64,000 nucleotides of DNA from Brevundimonas diminuta. Its GTDB lineage: Bacteria; Pseudomonadota; Alphaproteobacteria; Caulobacterales; Caulobacteraceae. Shown here one piece after another: positions 35,139 to 46,178 of this stretch. The first letter of the stretch is position 1; every line of letters begins with the position of its first letter. The stretch covers positions 620,001-684,000 of the forward strand of contig NZ_CP073063.1 in the NCBI RefSeq assembly GCF_022654015.1. Direction: 5' to 3'. Under the pieces are notes generated by a model. It was not told the DNA's origin, searched no databases, and saw only the letters and a program-made list of their open reading frames with translations. The translations under genes and the position numbers were made by a program.

Positions 35139-37988
35139 ATGAAACTGAACCTGCTGATGGGCGCCGCGATCGCGCCGATGATCCTGGCGCCGCTGGCCAT
35201 GCCCGCCCATGCCGATGTCGACGCCGCCGCTGTGACCAGCGGGGCGGTCGCCGGCGACGTGATCTACGGCCGGGTGACCAACGCCGCCGGCGCGCCCCTG
35301 CCGGGCGCCGAGGTTCTGGTGCGCGGGACCAGCCAGCGGGCCGTGACCAACACCCAGGGCGAGTTCACCCTGCCGACCGCCAGCGGCGCCATGGTGCTGG
35401 AGGTCAACTATCTGGGCCTGCCCTCGACCAGCCAGGCGGTCGTGACGACGCCGGGCGAAGACGCCAATGTCGCCATCGTCCTGGGCGTCCAATCTGCGAC
35501 CGACGTGGCCGATGTGATCGTTACCGGCGTCATCACCGACGGCGTCGCCCGTTCGCTGAACCAGCAGAAGAACGCCGACGGCACGGTCAACGTCCTGTCG
35601 GCCGACGCCATCGGCCGCTATCCCGACCCCAACGTCGCGGAATCGCTGCAACGCGTTCAGGGCATCGCCATCCAGCGCGACCAGGGCGAAGGCCGCTATA
35701 TCAATGTGCGCGGCGCGCCGGCCGCCTTCACCGCCGTGTCGGTGGACGGGGTCGCCATCCCGGCCGTGTCGCCCACGACCCGCGCCGTCGATCTGGACAC
35801 CCTGCCTTCGGACATCGTGTCCAGCGTCGAGGTGTCCAAGACCCTGACGCCCGCCCAGGACGCCGATTCCATCGCCGGCGCCGTGGACATCAAGACCCGT
35901 TCGCCCTTCGACAAGCGCCGCCTGGCCGTCAGCGGTTATGCGGGCGGCAGCTACAACGACTACGGTGGACAGGACTATCGTGCGGGCGCGAACGTCTCCA
36001 ACGTCTTCGGCCCGGATCAGACCGTCGGCGCCCTGGTGTCGGTCAGCTTCTCCGAAACCAACCGCCGGCCGGACAACGTCGAGAACGGCTGGGTCCTGAT
36101 CAATCGCAACGCCGCGCAGGGCGGCGGCCAGATCTGGGGTCTGGAGAACACCCTGTTCAAGGACTACGAGACCGAACGGACCCGCAAGGCCGTAACCGGC
36201 GCGCTTGAATGGCGGCCCAGCGACGCTATCCGCCTGTGGGTCAAGGGCTCCTACGCCCAGTTCCGCGACGACGAGTTCCGCAACACGCTGAACTTCACCT
36301 ATAGCGACGGCACGCTGCAGCCGGGTTCGACCGACACCAGCGCGACCTTCGCCAACGCCCGCATCTACAAGCAACTGCGTCACCGCATTCAGGAGAACGA
36401 CATCTCCACCCTGGTGCTGGGCGGCGAGCAGACGTTCGGCAATGGCGCGGTCTGGGACGGGGCCCTGTCGTTCGCCAACAGCAAACAGACCTATCCGCAC
36501 CGCGACGAGCTGGTCTATCGCTCCAGCGCGACGGCTCTGTCCTACAACACGGCCGACCATTATCATTCGACCTATTCGGCCTTCAGCGAGCCGACCGGCT
36601 TCTATCTGAACGCCAACAACTACAGCTTCCGGGAAAACACCTTCCGCTCGAACACGACCGAGCAGGACGATGTGGCGTTCAAGACCAATCTGTCGCTGCC
36701 CACCGTCATCGGCGGCCGCGAGGTCGAGCTGAAGTTCGGCGCCAAATACAGCACCCGCGACATCACAGCCGATGAAGAGCGGTTCCGCGACCGGAGCGCG
36801 GCCGCCAGCTCCGGCGCCCTGGCCCCGCTGCTGAGCGATCGTCCGTCGCAGAACTACGACTACAATCTGGGTCTCAAGTTCGATGCGGGTCTGGTGACGG
36901 ACTATTTCGACCGCGTCCGCGCGGGCTCGACCAATCCCGACCCGGCCGCGGGCGTGCGCCGCATTCCGCAGTCGATCACCGCCGACTATACCGCGCAGGA
37001 AGACATTCTGGCGGGTTACGGCCAGGCCCGGTTCGATATCGGCGCGACCAATGTGCTGGTCGGCCTGCGTGTCGAGAAGACCGACTTCGAAGGGGCGGCG
37101 ATCAGTGTGGCCCTGTCGGGCGCCCAGAGCCCGGTCAAGGTCGAGCGCGACCAGACCGATTTCTTCCCGAACCTGACGCTGCGCCACAGTTTCAGCGATC
37201 AGTTGATCGGTCGTTTCGCCCTGACCCGCGCCATTTCGCGCCCGGACTACACCGATATCGTTCCGCGCGTTCTGGAAACCACCGACAGCGGCCGCACGAC
37301 CGTGACGCGCGGCAATCCCGATCTGAAGCCGACCCTGTCGAACAACGTCGATGCGGGGCTGGAATACTATCTGCGTCCGCTGGGCGTCATTTCGGCCAAC
37401 GCCTTCTACAAGGACCTGTCGAACTACCGCTTCACCCTGGTGACGGACGGCGTGCCCTATGTCACCCCGACCACCACGGTCGCCCAGGTCACCGAGGCCC
37501 GCAACGCCCGTGACGGCCATATCGCCGGCATCGAGTTCAACTGGCAGCAGACGTTCGACTTCCTGCCGGGCTGGGCGTCGGGCTTCGGCGTCTTCGCCAA
37601 CTACACGCTGACGGATGCGGAGATCAAAACCAGCCGCGCCTTCGCCGGTCGCGACACCTTCGTGCTGCCGGGTCAGTCGGACGAGACCTATAACGCCGCC
37701 CTGTTCTACGAACGGTACGGCTTCAGCGCGCGCGTCACCTACACGCACCGCAGCGACTTCCTCGAGGCGATCGACGCGACCAACCCCGGCAAGGACCTCT
37801 ATGTCGAGGGGCGCGGCCAGCTGGACTTCACCGCCAGCTACGACTTCGGCAATGGGGTGGAAGTGTTCGGCGAGGCCAAAAACCTGACCGACAGCGCGGG
37901 CGTGCGCTACTACGGCGTCAAGGAGAGGACCTACGAATACGAGAAGTTCGGCTACAACGTCTTCCTGGGCGTGCGTTTCAAGCTCTAA
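35139..37988 (+). CDS. TonB-dependent outer-membrane receptor (phytase-linked)
   Basis: A 949-aa receptor: signal peptide (cleavage near PAHA, residue 27), a carboxypeptidase-regulatory-like domain (about 40-115: IYGRVTNAAGAPLPGAEVLV, TNTQGEFTLPT), a plug (about 125-260: IGRYPDPNVAESLQRVQGI, YINVRGAPAAFT) and a beta-barrel ending in VFLGVRFKL with terminal aromatic-rich strand. The YPDxNxAExLQRxxG plug pattern is typical of the large Caulobacter/Sphingomonad carbohydrate-type receptors. Being divergent from the phytase suggests uptake of phytate or its products, but this is inference. The ATG at 35139 begins the signal peptide. A terminator lies 26 bases after the stop. Confidence 0.93.
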   Translation: MKLNLLMGAAIAPMILAPLAMPAHADVDAAAVTSGAVAGDVIYGRVTNAAGAPLPGAEVLVRGTSQRAVTNTQGEFTLPTASGAMVLEVNYLGLPSTSQAVVTTPGEDANVAIVLGVQSATDVADVIVTGVITDGVARSLNQQKNADGTVNVLSADAIGRYPDPNVAESLQRVQGIAIQRDQGEGRYINVRGAPAAFTAVSVDGVAIPAVSPTTRAVDLDTLPSDIVSSVEVSKTLTPAQDADSIAGAVDIKTRSPFDKRRLAVSGYAGGSYNDYGGQDYRAGANVSNVFGPDQTVGALVSVSFSETNRRPDNVENGWVLINRNAAQGGGQIWGLENTLFKDYETERTRKAVTGALEWRPSDAIRLWVKGSYAQFRDDEFRNTLNFTYSDGTLQPGSTDTSATFANARIYKQLRHRIQENDISTLVLGGEQTFGNGAVWDGALSFANSKQTYPHRDELVYRSSATALSYNTADHYHSTYSAFSEPTGFYLNANNYSFRENTFRSNTTEQDDVAFKTNLSLPTVIGGREVELKFGAKYSTRDITADEERFRDRSAAASSGALAPLLSDRPSQNYDYNLGLKFDAGLVTDYFDRVRAGSTNPDPAAGVRRIPQSITADYTAQEDILAGYGQARFDIGATNVLVGLRVEKTDFEGAAISVALSGAQSPVKVERDQTDFFPNLTLRHSFSDQLIGRFALTRAISRPDYTDIVPRVLETTDSGRTTVTRGNPDLKPTLSNNVDAGLEYYLRPLGVISANAFYKDLSNYRFTLVTDGVPYVTPTTTVAQVTEARNARDGHIAGIEFNWQQTFDFLPGWASGFGVFANYTLTDAEIKTSRAFAGRDTFVLPGQSDETYNAALFYERYGFSARVTYTHRSDFLEAIDATNPGKDLYVEGRGQLDFTASYDFGNGVEVFGEAKNLTDSAGVRYYGVKERTYEYEKFGYNVFLGVRFKL

Positions 37989-38013
37989 GCGCGCCGGTCA
38001 GACATGATCGAAG

Positions 38014-38042
38014 GGGTCGGGCGGCGACGTCCGGCCCTTTTT
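38014..38042 (+). terminator. Rho-independent terminator after TonB receptor gene
   Basis: GGGTCGGG (38014-38021) pairs with TCCGGCCC (38030-38037) through six Watson-Crick and two wobble pairs, followed directly by TTTTT. It lies 26 bases after the receptor stop codon. Confidence 0.75.
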
Positions 38043-38166
38043 CGTGGTCTACGCCTCTGCAAATGGTCGAAACGCGGCCCCATATGGGCTCCAGCGGTTG
38101 ACCCGTGCGGGGTCGGCGCTAGTGTCCGCGCGCCTTTCCCCGCGCGCCAGAAGACCAGAGGATACC

Positions 38167-39573
38167 ATGGCCGAAGCCACCGCCGCCTACGACGTCGTCA
38201 TCATCGGCGGAGGCCCTGGCGGCTATAACGCCGCGATCCGGGCGGGCCAGCTGGGCCTGAAGGTCGCCTGCGTGGAGATGCGTTCGACGCTGGGCGGCAC
38301 CTGCCTGAACGTCGGCTGCATGCCGTCCAAGGCCCTGCTGCATGCATCGGAACTGTGGAACGCCGCCAATACCGAGTTCGCCAAGATCGGCATCGAGGTC
38401 CAGCCCAAGCTGCACCTGGACCAGATGCACAAGGCCAAGGACGACAGCGTCACGGCCCTGACCAAGGGGATCGAGTTCCTGTTCAAGAAGAACAAGGCCG
38501 ACTGGATCAAGGGCAAGGGCAAGATCGTCGGCAAAGGCAAGGTCGAGGTGACCGCCGCCGACGGTTCGGTCCAGACGCTGGACGCCAAGAACATCGTCAT
38601 CGCCACCGGCTCGGAGCCGACCCCGCTGCCCGGCGTCGCCTTTGAAGATGGAAAGGTGATCGATTCCACCGGCGCCCTGTCTCTGCCGGCCGTGCCCAAG
38701 AAGCTGATCGTCGTCGGCGCCGGCATCATCGGCCTGGAGCTGGGTTCGGTCTGGCGCCGTCTGGGCGCCGAGGTCACGGTGGTCGAGTTCCTGGACCGGA
38801 TCACGCCCGGCATGGACACCGAGGTCGCCACTGCCTTCCAACGCACCCTGACCAAACAGGGCATGAGCTTCAAACTGGGCGCCAAGGTCACCGGCGCCAA
38901 GTCGGGCAAGGACGGGGTGGAACTGACCGTCGAGCCGTCGGCCGGCGGCGCCGCCGAGACGATCAAGGGCGATGTGGTGCTGGTCGCTATCGGTCGTCGT
39001 CCGTACACGGACGGTCTGGGCCTGGAGAGCGTCGGCGTGACGCCGGACAAGCGCGGCTTCATCGACCATGACCACTTCAAGGTGGCGGACGACGTCTGGG
39101 TGATCGGCGACGTGACCCACGGTCCGATGCTGGCCCACAAGGCGGAAGAAGACGCGGTCGCCGTGATCGACACCATTGCCGGCAAATACGGCCACGTCGA
39201 CTATGCCCTGGTCCCCAGCGTCGTCTACACTTTCCCCGAAGTGGCCTGGGTCGGTCAGACCGAGGACCAGCTGAAGGCGGCCGGCGTTCAGTACAAGAAG
39301 GGTAAATTCCCCTTCACCGCCAACAGCCGCGCCAAGATCAATCACGAGACCGACGGCTTCGTTAAGGTTCTGGCCGACGCGGCGACCGACAAGGTGCTGG
39401 GCGTCCACATCATGGGCCCGCAGGCCGGCGAAATGATCCACGAGGCAGCCATCACCATGAGCTTCGGCGGCGCGTCAGAAGACATCGCCCGCACCTGCCA
39501 CGCCCACCCGACCCGTTCGGAAGCCGTCCGCCAAGCGGCCATGGATGTCGAAGGCTGGATGATGCAGGCCTGA
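38167..39573 (+). CDS. lpdA: Dihydrolipoyl dehydrogenase (E3)
   Basis: A 468-aa FAD flavoprotein that reoxidises dihydrolipoamide in the 2-oxoacid dehydrogenase complexes. It has the FAD motif IGGGPGGYNAAIRAGQLG near residue 12, the redox disulfide GGTCLNVGCMPSK near 40-52, the NAD motif VGAGIIGLELG near 183 and the catalytic HAHPTRSEA near the C-terminus. The ATG at 38167 follows AGAGGATACC. It is a single-gene unit: terminators stand before and after it, and no E1 or E2 gene adjoins, so it probably serves a complex encoded elsewhere (most often 2-oxoglutarate dehydrogenase). Confidence 0.97.
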   Translation: MAEATAAYDVVIIGGGPGGYNAAIRAGQLGLKVACVEMRSTLGGTCLNVGCMPSKALLHASELWNAANTEFAKIGIEVQPKLHLDQMHKAKDDSVTALTKGIEFLFKKNKADWIKGKGKIVGKGKVEVTAADGSVQTLDAKNIVIATGSEPTPLPGVAFEDGKVIDSTGALSLPAVPKKLIVVGAGIIGLELGSVWRRLGAEVTVVEFLDRITPGMDTEVATAFQRTLTKQGMSFKLGAKVTGAKSGKDGVELTVEPSAGGAAETIKGDVVLVAIGRRPYTDGLGLESVGVTPDKRGFIDHDHFKVADDVWVIGDVTHGPMLAHKAEEDAVAVIDTIAGKYGHVDYALVPSVVYTFPEVAWVGQTEDQLKAAGVQYKKGKFPFTANSRAKINHETDGFVKVLADAATDKVLGVHIMGPQAGEMIHEAAITMSFGGASEDIARTCHAHPTRSEAVRQAAMDVEGWMMQA

Positions 39574-39598
39574 TCCGAAACGGATCGACACTCTAAGC

Positions 39599-39626
39599 AA
39601 GGCCCGGACGGCGACGTCCGGGCCTT
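39599..39626 (+). terminator. Terminator between convergent lpdA and mutS
   Basis: AAGGCCCGGAC and GTCCGGGCCTT form a perfect 11-bp stem around a 6-base loop. The T-run on the plus side is short (TTCGTC), and on the minus side AA/TT flank similarly, so it may act bidirectionally for both convergent genes. Confidence 0.75.
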
Positions 39627-39633
39627 CGTCACA

Positions 39634-42315
<2,682 letters not shown>

Positions 42316-42397
42316 GTGGCGACAGGGTGACGGATCGCGCTCGGCGGCTCAAGACCGTTGACCGGCTCTTGCACAGGCTTGTCGGCCCTGCGATAGG

Positions 42398-42562
42398 CCG
42401 CGTCAGGCGGTTAAGGGAACACGGTGTGACGCCGTGGCTGTGCCCGCAACTGTAGGCGGCGAGAGCGTCGTCCGTCCGGGGTTTCGATCCCGGCGCCACT
42501 GGGAAACTGGGAAGGCGAGGACGGCGGTTTACGACCCGCAAGCCAGGAGACCTGGCCGCCGA
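42398..42562 (+). ncRNA. Cobalamin riboswitch controlling btuB
   Basis: The 404-base gap between mutS and btuB holds a clear adenosylcobalamin riboswitch. Conserved pieces in order are GGTTAAGGGAACACGGTG, GCCGTGGCTGTGCCCGCAACTGTA, GCCACTGGGAAACTGGGAAGGC (split by three-way pairing) and the B12 box AGCCAGGAGACCTGGC at 42541-42556. Downstream, CGACCCG (42615-42621) pairs with CGGGTCG (42654-42660) around an inner CCAGACC/GGTCTGG hairpin, which has no T-run and may be the expression platform. High cobalamin should switch btuB off. The 80 bases before the element (42316-42397) probably hold both divergent promoters; nothing else is seen there. Confidence 0.95.
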
Positions 42563-42719
42563 CGTCGCTCGCTCCTGTCCGGGACCAGACAGCAGCGCGG
42601 TTTCTCCGTGGAAGCGACCCGACCTTGCGCCGTCCAGACCTTCAGCGGTCTGGCGGGTCGGTTCGCTCATGACGGTCTCTCGCGCGCATTCGCGGGACCG
42701 AACACGGGGGTATCGCTCA

Positions 42720-44543
42720 ATGAAGCGTTCCATTCTTCTTTCGACGGCCGCGATTGCGTCCGCCTTCGCCGCGCCTGCCTTTGCCGAGGACGCGACCCAG
42801 CTGGACGAGGTGCTCGTCACCGCCACACGCATCCCGGCCATCGTCGCCGACACGCCCGGCGCCCGCGTCATCGACGGCAAGACCATCGAACAGCGCGGCG
42901 CGATCTTCGCCGCCGACATCCTGGCCGATGTGCCGGGTCTGTCGGTGACGCGTTCGGGCGCTTTCGGCGGCGTGGCCCAGGTGCGGATGCGCGGTGCGAC
43001 GCCCGGCAAGACCCTGGTCCTGGTCGACGGCGCGCCGGTCAACGATGCGGCCGAGCCGAACGGAGCCTATGACTTCTCCAGCTTCGAACTGGCCGATATC
43101 GCGCGGATCGAAGTGCTGAGCGGCTCGCAGTCGTCGTTGTGGGGATCCGACGCCATCGGCGGGGTGATCTCCTTCACGACGCAAGAAATCGACGGCCTGC
43201 GCGCCGAAGCCGAGGCCGGCAGCTTCGACACCGTGCGCGGCCGCTTGTCGGCCGGGGTCGCCAACGAGACCTACGCCTTCAGCGCCTATGCCTCACGGTT
43301 CGACACTGACGGGATTTCGGCGGCGGACGAGGCGGACGGCAACACCGAGGCCGACGGGTTCCGCAGCACGACGCTCGGCGCCAAGGGTCGATATCTCCTG
43401 TCCGATGCGGTCAAGGTCGATGGATCGGTGCGCTGGAACAAATCCAAGGCCGATATCGACGGGTTCCCGGCGCCGAACTATGCGTTGGCCGACACCGACG
43501 ACACTCAGGAAAGCGAGCAGTGGTCGGGCTTCGGCCGGGTGACGGCCAAGGCGTTCGGCCTGACGCATCAGTTCAGCGTTTCGGCGTCGGATCTGGATCG
43601 CAGCTCGGTCAGCGGCGGCTTCGGCTCGACCTTCACCGGTGACCGTCAGGCCTATCGCTGGCAGGCGAACGGCCAGGCGCAGGATATCGACTATGCGTTC
43701 GGCGTGGAGCGGAACGAGGCCTCGGCGGCCCTGTCGTCGGGCCTGTCGCGCGACCTGTCGATCACCTCGGTGTTCGGCGTGGCCCAATACGATGTCGGCG
43801 CGCTGAACCTGACCGGCGGACTGCGTTATGACGACACCGACGATTTCGGCTCCAAGACGACGGGGCGGGTGTCGGCGGCCTATGATCTGGCCGGCGGCTT
43901 CATCCTGTCGGGCGCCTACGGCACGGGCTTCAAGTCGCCGACGGTCAGCCAGGCGGTCTGCGACTTCTGCTTTGCGCCTCGGCCCTATCCCGAGCTGAAG
44001 CCGGAAACGGCCGACAGCGTCGAGATCGCCCTGGGCTGGGCGTCGGCCGACGGTCGGTTCGACGGGCGGGCGACCCTTTATCGCCTGAACGTCGAGGACC
44101 AGATCACCTATTCGGCCGGTCGCTACATCAACGTCGCCAAGACGCGTTCGGACGGGTTCGAGCTGGAAGGCCGCGCCCTGCTGGGCGGCGGGTTCGACCT
44201 GACCCTGGCCTATGCCTGGACCGACGCGACGGACCGCACGACAGGCGCGCGCCTGCTGCGCGTGCCGGAACACGCGGGTTCGGCGACCCTGGGCTGGACG
44301 GGCGACCGTCTGTCCGGCGCGCTGACCGTGCGGGCGGAAGGCGATCAGGACGATTCGGGCGGCTTCTCGACCGTGGCGCGCGACGGCTTCGTCACCGCCA
44401 ATCTGAACGCGGCCTATGAACTGACCGACCAGGTCACCCTGACGGCGCGGATCGAGAACCTGGGCGACGAACACTATCAGCAGGTGTTTGGATACGGCGA
44501 GCCGGGACGGTCCGGCTATGTGGGGATCAGGCTGCGCTACTGA
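42720..44543 (+). CDS. btuB: TonB-dependent vitamin B12 receptor
   Basis: A 607-aa outer-membrane receptor for cobalamin uptake. A signal peptide (cleavage near PAFA, residue 21) is followed by the TonB box and plug (LDEVLVTATR, ADVPGLSVTRSGAFGG, VLVDGAPVNDAAEP, RIEVLSGSQSSLWGSDAIGGVI) and a 22-strand-type barrel ending GYVGIRLRY. The length equals that of E. coli BtuB. The ATG at 42720 follows GGGGG and starts a normal signal peptide; an in-frame ATG at 42669, right after the putative expression-platform hairpin, is less likely. The upstream cobalamin riboswitch confirms the role. The gene converges with and overlaps the aldo/keto reductase-like gene by 17 bases. Confidence 0.96.
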   Translation: MKRSILLSTAAIASAFAAPAFAEDATQLDEVLVTATRIPAIVADTPGARVIDGKTIEQRGAIFAADILADVPGLSVTRSGAFGGVAQVRMRGATPGKTLVLVDGAPVNDAAEPNGAYDFSSFELADIARIEVLSGSQSSLWGSDAIGGVISFTTQEIDGLRAEAEAGSFDTVRGRLSAGVANETYAFSAYASRFDTDGISAADEADGNTEADGFRSTTLGAKGRYLLSDAVKVDGSVRWNKSKADIDGFPAPNYALADTDDTQESEQWSGFGRVTAKAFGLTHQFSVSASDLDRSSVSGGFGSTFTGDRQAYRWQANGQAQDIDYAFGVERNEASAALSSGLSRDLSITSVFGVAQYDVGALNLTGGLRYDDTDDFGSKTTGRVSAAYDLAGGFILSGAYGTGFKSPTVSQAVCDFCFAPRPYPELKPETADSVEIALGWASADGRFDGRATLYRLNVEDQITYSAGRYINVAKTRSDGFELEGRALLGGGFDLTLAYAWTDATDRTTGARLLRVPEHAGSATLGWTGDRLSGALTVRAEGDQDDSGGFSTVARDGFVTANLNAAYELTDQVTLTARIENLGDEHYQQVFGYGEPGRSGYVGIRLRY

Positions 44544-45468
44544 CCCGGGCGCGGGCGTCGGCGGTGAAGGCCGCCGGCGCCTCGAGCGCCAGAGCCGCCC
44601 AGTCCAGATTGGGGCAGGGCGCGTGGGCGGCGGCCAGGATGGCGCGCAGTTCGGCGGCGGAGGCGACGCTGGCCACGACCTTGTCGACGCCGGGCAGGGC
44701 CAGGGCGTACCCCAGAGCCGCCTGCATCGGATCGCAGCGCTGCTCGGCCAGACGCCGGCGGGTGCGCGACAGGGCCTGGGCATGACTGGCCAGTTCGGCG
44801 GGCAGATCGTCGCCGCCGGCGAACAGCAGGCCGCCGGCGAAGACCGAAGACAGATGAACCGAGGCGCCCGTGTCTGCGATGGCTTCCAGAACGCGGTCCT
44901 GCGCCGCGCGCTGGTCCAGCAGACTGCACGGCACCTGGACCACGTCGGCTTCCAGACGGCGGGCCAGAAGCGCGGGACCGTCCTCGATCGTGGCGCAGAA
45001 ACCGATGCGGCGGAACAGGCCGCGGTCCTTCAGGCTGCGGGCGCGATCCCACAGGGCGCGGCCCTCGGCGCCGGCCAGATCGGCGGCGTTGGAAATCAGC
45101 AGAACATCGCCGCGCGGCAGGCCCATCCGCTCCAGCGAACGGCGAGCGCGGGCCTCGACCCGGTCCAGACCTTCGCTAAGCGGCACGGTGCGGACTGTGA
45201 CCTGGAAGGGCGAGGGGAAGGGCCAGGCCTGACCCAGCAGGCGTTCGCCGTCGCCCTCGGGCCGGGTGGCGATCAGTTTGACCCCGGCGTCGGCTCCGGT
45301 TTGCAGCAGGAAACGCATGGCTTCTTCGCGGGCGCCGGACGGCGCGCTCATGAAGGCGCCGGGCGCGCGCTCGGGCTCGGTCACCACGGCGAGGGCCAGG
45401 CGATGGATGGGCGACGACGCCGAAGGTGTGGCGGGGGAATACGACACGCCCGACACTATGATCGCCAA
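44527..45468 (-). CDS. Aldo/keto reductase-fold protein without recognisable catalytic tetrad
   Basis: A 313-aa protein with the overall AKR layout: SPFQVTVRT near residue 87, a helical RARRSLERMGLPRGDVLLISN near 107-127, VVQVPCSLLDQRAA near 173, and a C-terminal ALPGVDKVVASVASAAEL. In ordinary AKRs these places carry Asp, Tyr, Lys (TK) and His (LH); here I read ATRPEGDGE, VRT and ISN instead, so Asp, Tyr, Lys and His all look replaced. It may be a pseudo-enzyme or use other chemistry. The start is uncertain: TTG at 45468 gives the longest frame, with a GTG shortly inside. Confidence 0.8.
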   Translation of the reverse strand: MAIIVSGVSYSPATPSASSPIHRLALAVVTEPERAPGAFMSAPSGAREEAMRFLLQTGADAGVKLIATRPEGDGERLLGQAWPFPSPFQVTVRTVPLSEGLDRVEARARRSLERMGLPRGDVLLISNAADLAGAEGRALWDRARSLKDRGLFRRIGFCATIEDGPALLARRLEADVVQVPCSLLDQRAAQDRVLEAIADTGASVHLSSVFAGGLLFAGGDDLPAELASHAQALSRTRRRLAEQRCDPMQAALGYALALPGVDKVVASVASAAELRAILAAAHAPCPNLDWAALALEAPAAFTADARARVSSAA

Positions 45469-45542
45469 TGCTTAAGGGACGCTGAGCGAGACCTTAAGCG
45501 AACCCTACTTATCCACCGCTGATATGCGCACTGAGGCGAAAA

Positions 45543-46178
45543 TCAGGCGTCGGCGTCAGGCTGCAAGTCCGGGTGGGCCGAGGCGAAGGCGAGGTGGGCC
45601 AGGGCGGTCTGTTCGACCGCCAGCAGGCGCGGCCAGGGCGACAGGTCCATGTTGAAGCGTCGTGCCGAATACATCTGTGGAATCAGATAGCAATCGACCA
45701 GGGTCGGGGCGTCGCCGAAGCTCCATCCGGCGCCGTAGCGGCCGACCAGCGCCTCCAGCGCGTCGAAGCCCGGCGTGATCCATCCTGCGGCCCAGGCGTC
45801 TACGGCGGCCTGATCGGCGTTGAACTCAGACCGGATGGCCTTCAACACGCGCAGATTGTTCAGCGGATGAATGTCGCAGCCGATCAGGGCGGCCATGGCG
45901 CGCACGGTCGCCCGCTCGTTTGCCGCCTTCGGCAGCAGGGCCGGTTCGGGGTGGGTTTCCTCCAGCCATTCCAGAATGGCCGGGCTCTGGGTCAGGACCA
46001 GATCGCCGTGTTGAAGCGCGGGGACCATGCCCTGCGGGTTCAGCGCCACATAGTCGGTCGCCTTCTGCTCGCCCTTGCGTAGGTCGTGAGCGGCGTTGGC
46101 GAAGGCCAGCCCCTTCAGGTTCAGGGCGATGCGAACGCGGTAGCTGGCGCCCGAGCGCCAATAGCCGTGCAGGATCAT
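45543..46178 (-). CDS. maiA: Zeta-class GST: maleylacetoacetate or maleylpyruvate isomerase
   Basis: A 211-aa glutathione-dependent cis-trans isomerase. The N-terminal thioredoxin-like domain opens with WRSGASYRVRIALNLKGL, in which Ser (glutathione activation) is kept but the Cys of the usual SSCxxR motif is absent; QSPAILEWLEE near 63 and GCDIHPLNN near 104 are zeta-GST marks. It makes fumarylacetoacetate (tyrosine route) or fumarylpyruvate (gentisate route). The SGxSxR form and the short FAH-type partner recall the gentisate NagL type, so the symbol is provisional. Its ATG overlaps the stop of the upstream hydrolase by four bases. Confidence 0.88.
   Translation of the reverse strand: MILHGYWRSGASYRVRIALNLKGLAFANAAHDLRKGEQKATDYVALNPQGMVPALQHGDLVLTQSPAILEWLEETHPEPALLPKAANERATVRAMAALIGCDIHPLNNLRVLKAIRSEFNADQAAVDAWAAGWITPGFDALEALVGRYGAGWSFGDAPTLVDCYLIPQMYSARRFNMDLSPWPRLLAVEQTALAHLAFASAHPDLQPDADA

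Noticed and set aside
34335..37748. Very long open frame (1137 codons) on the minus strand
   Set aside because: It is antisense to the TonB receptor and part of the phytase gene, is full of His/Gln/Arg-rich low-complexity sequence and has no domain. In GC-rich DNA such antisense frames are expected.
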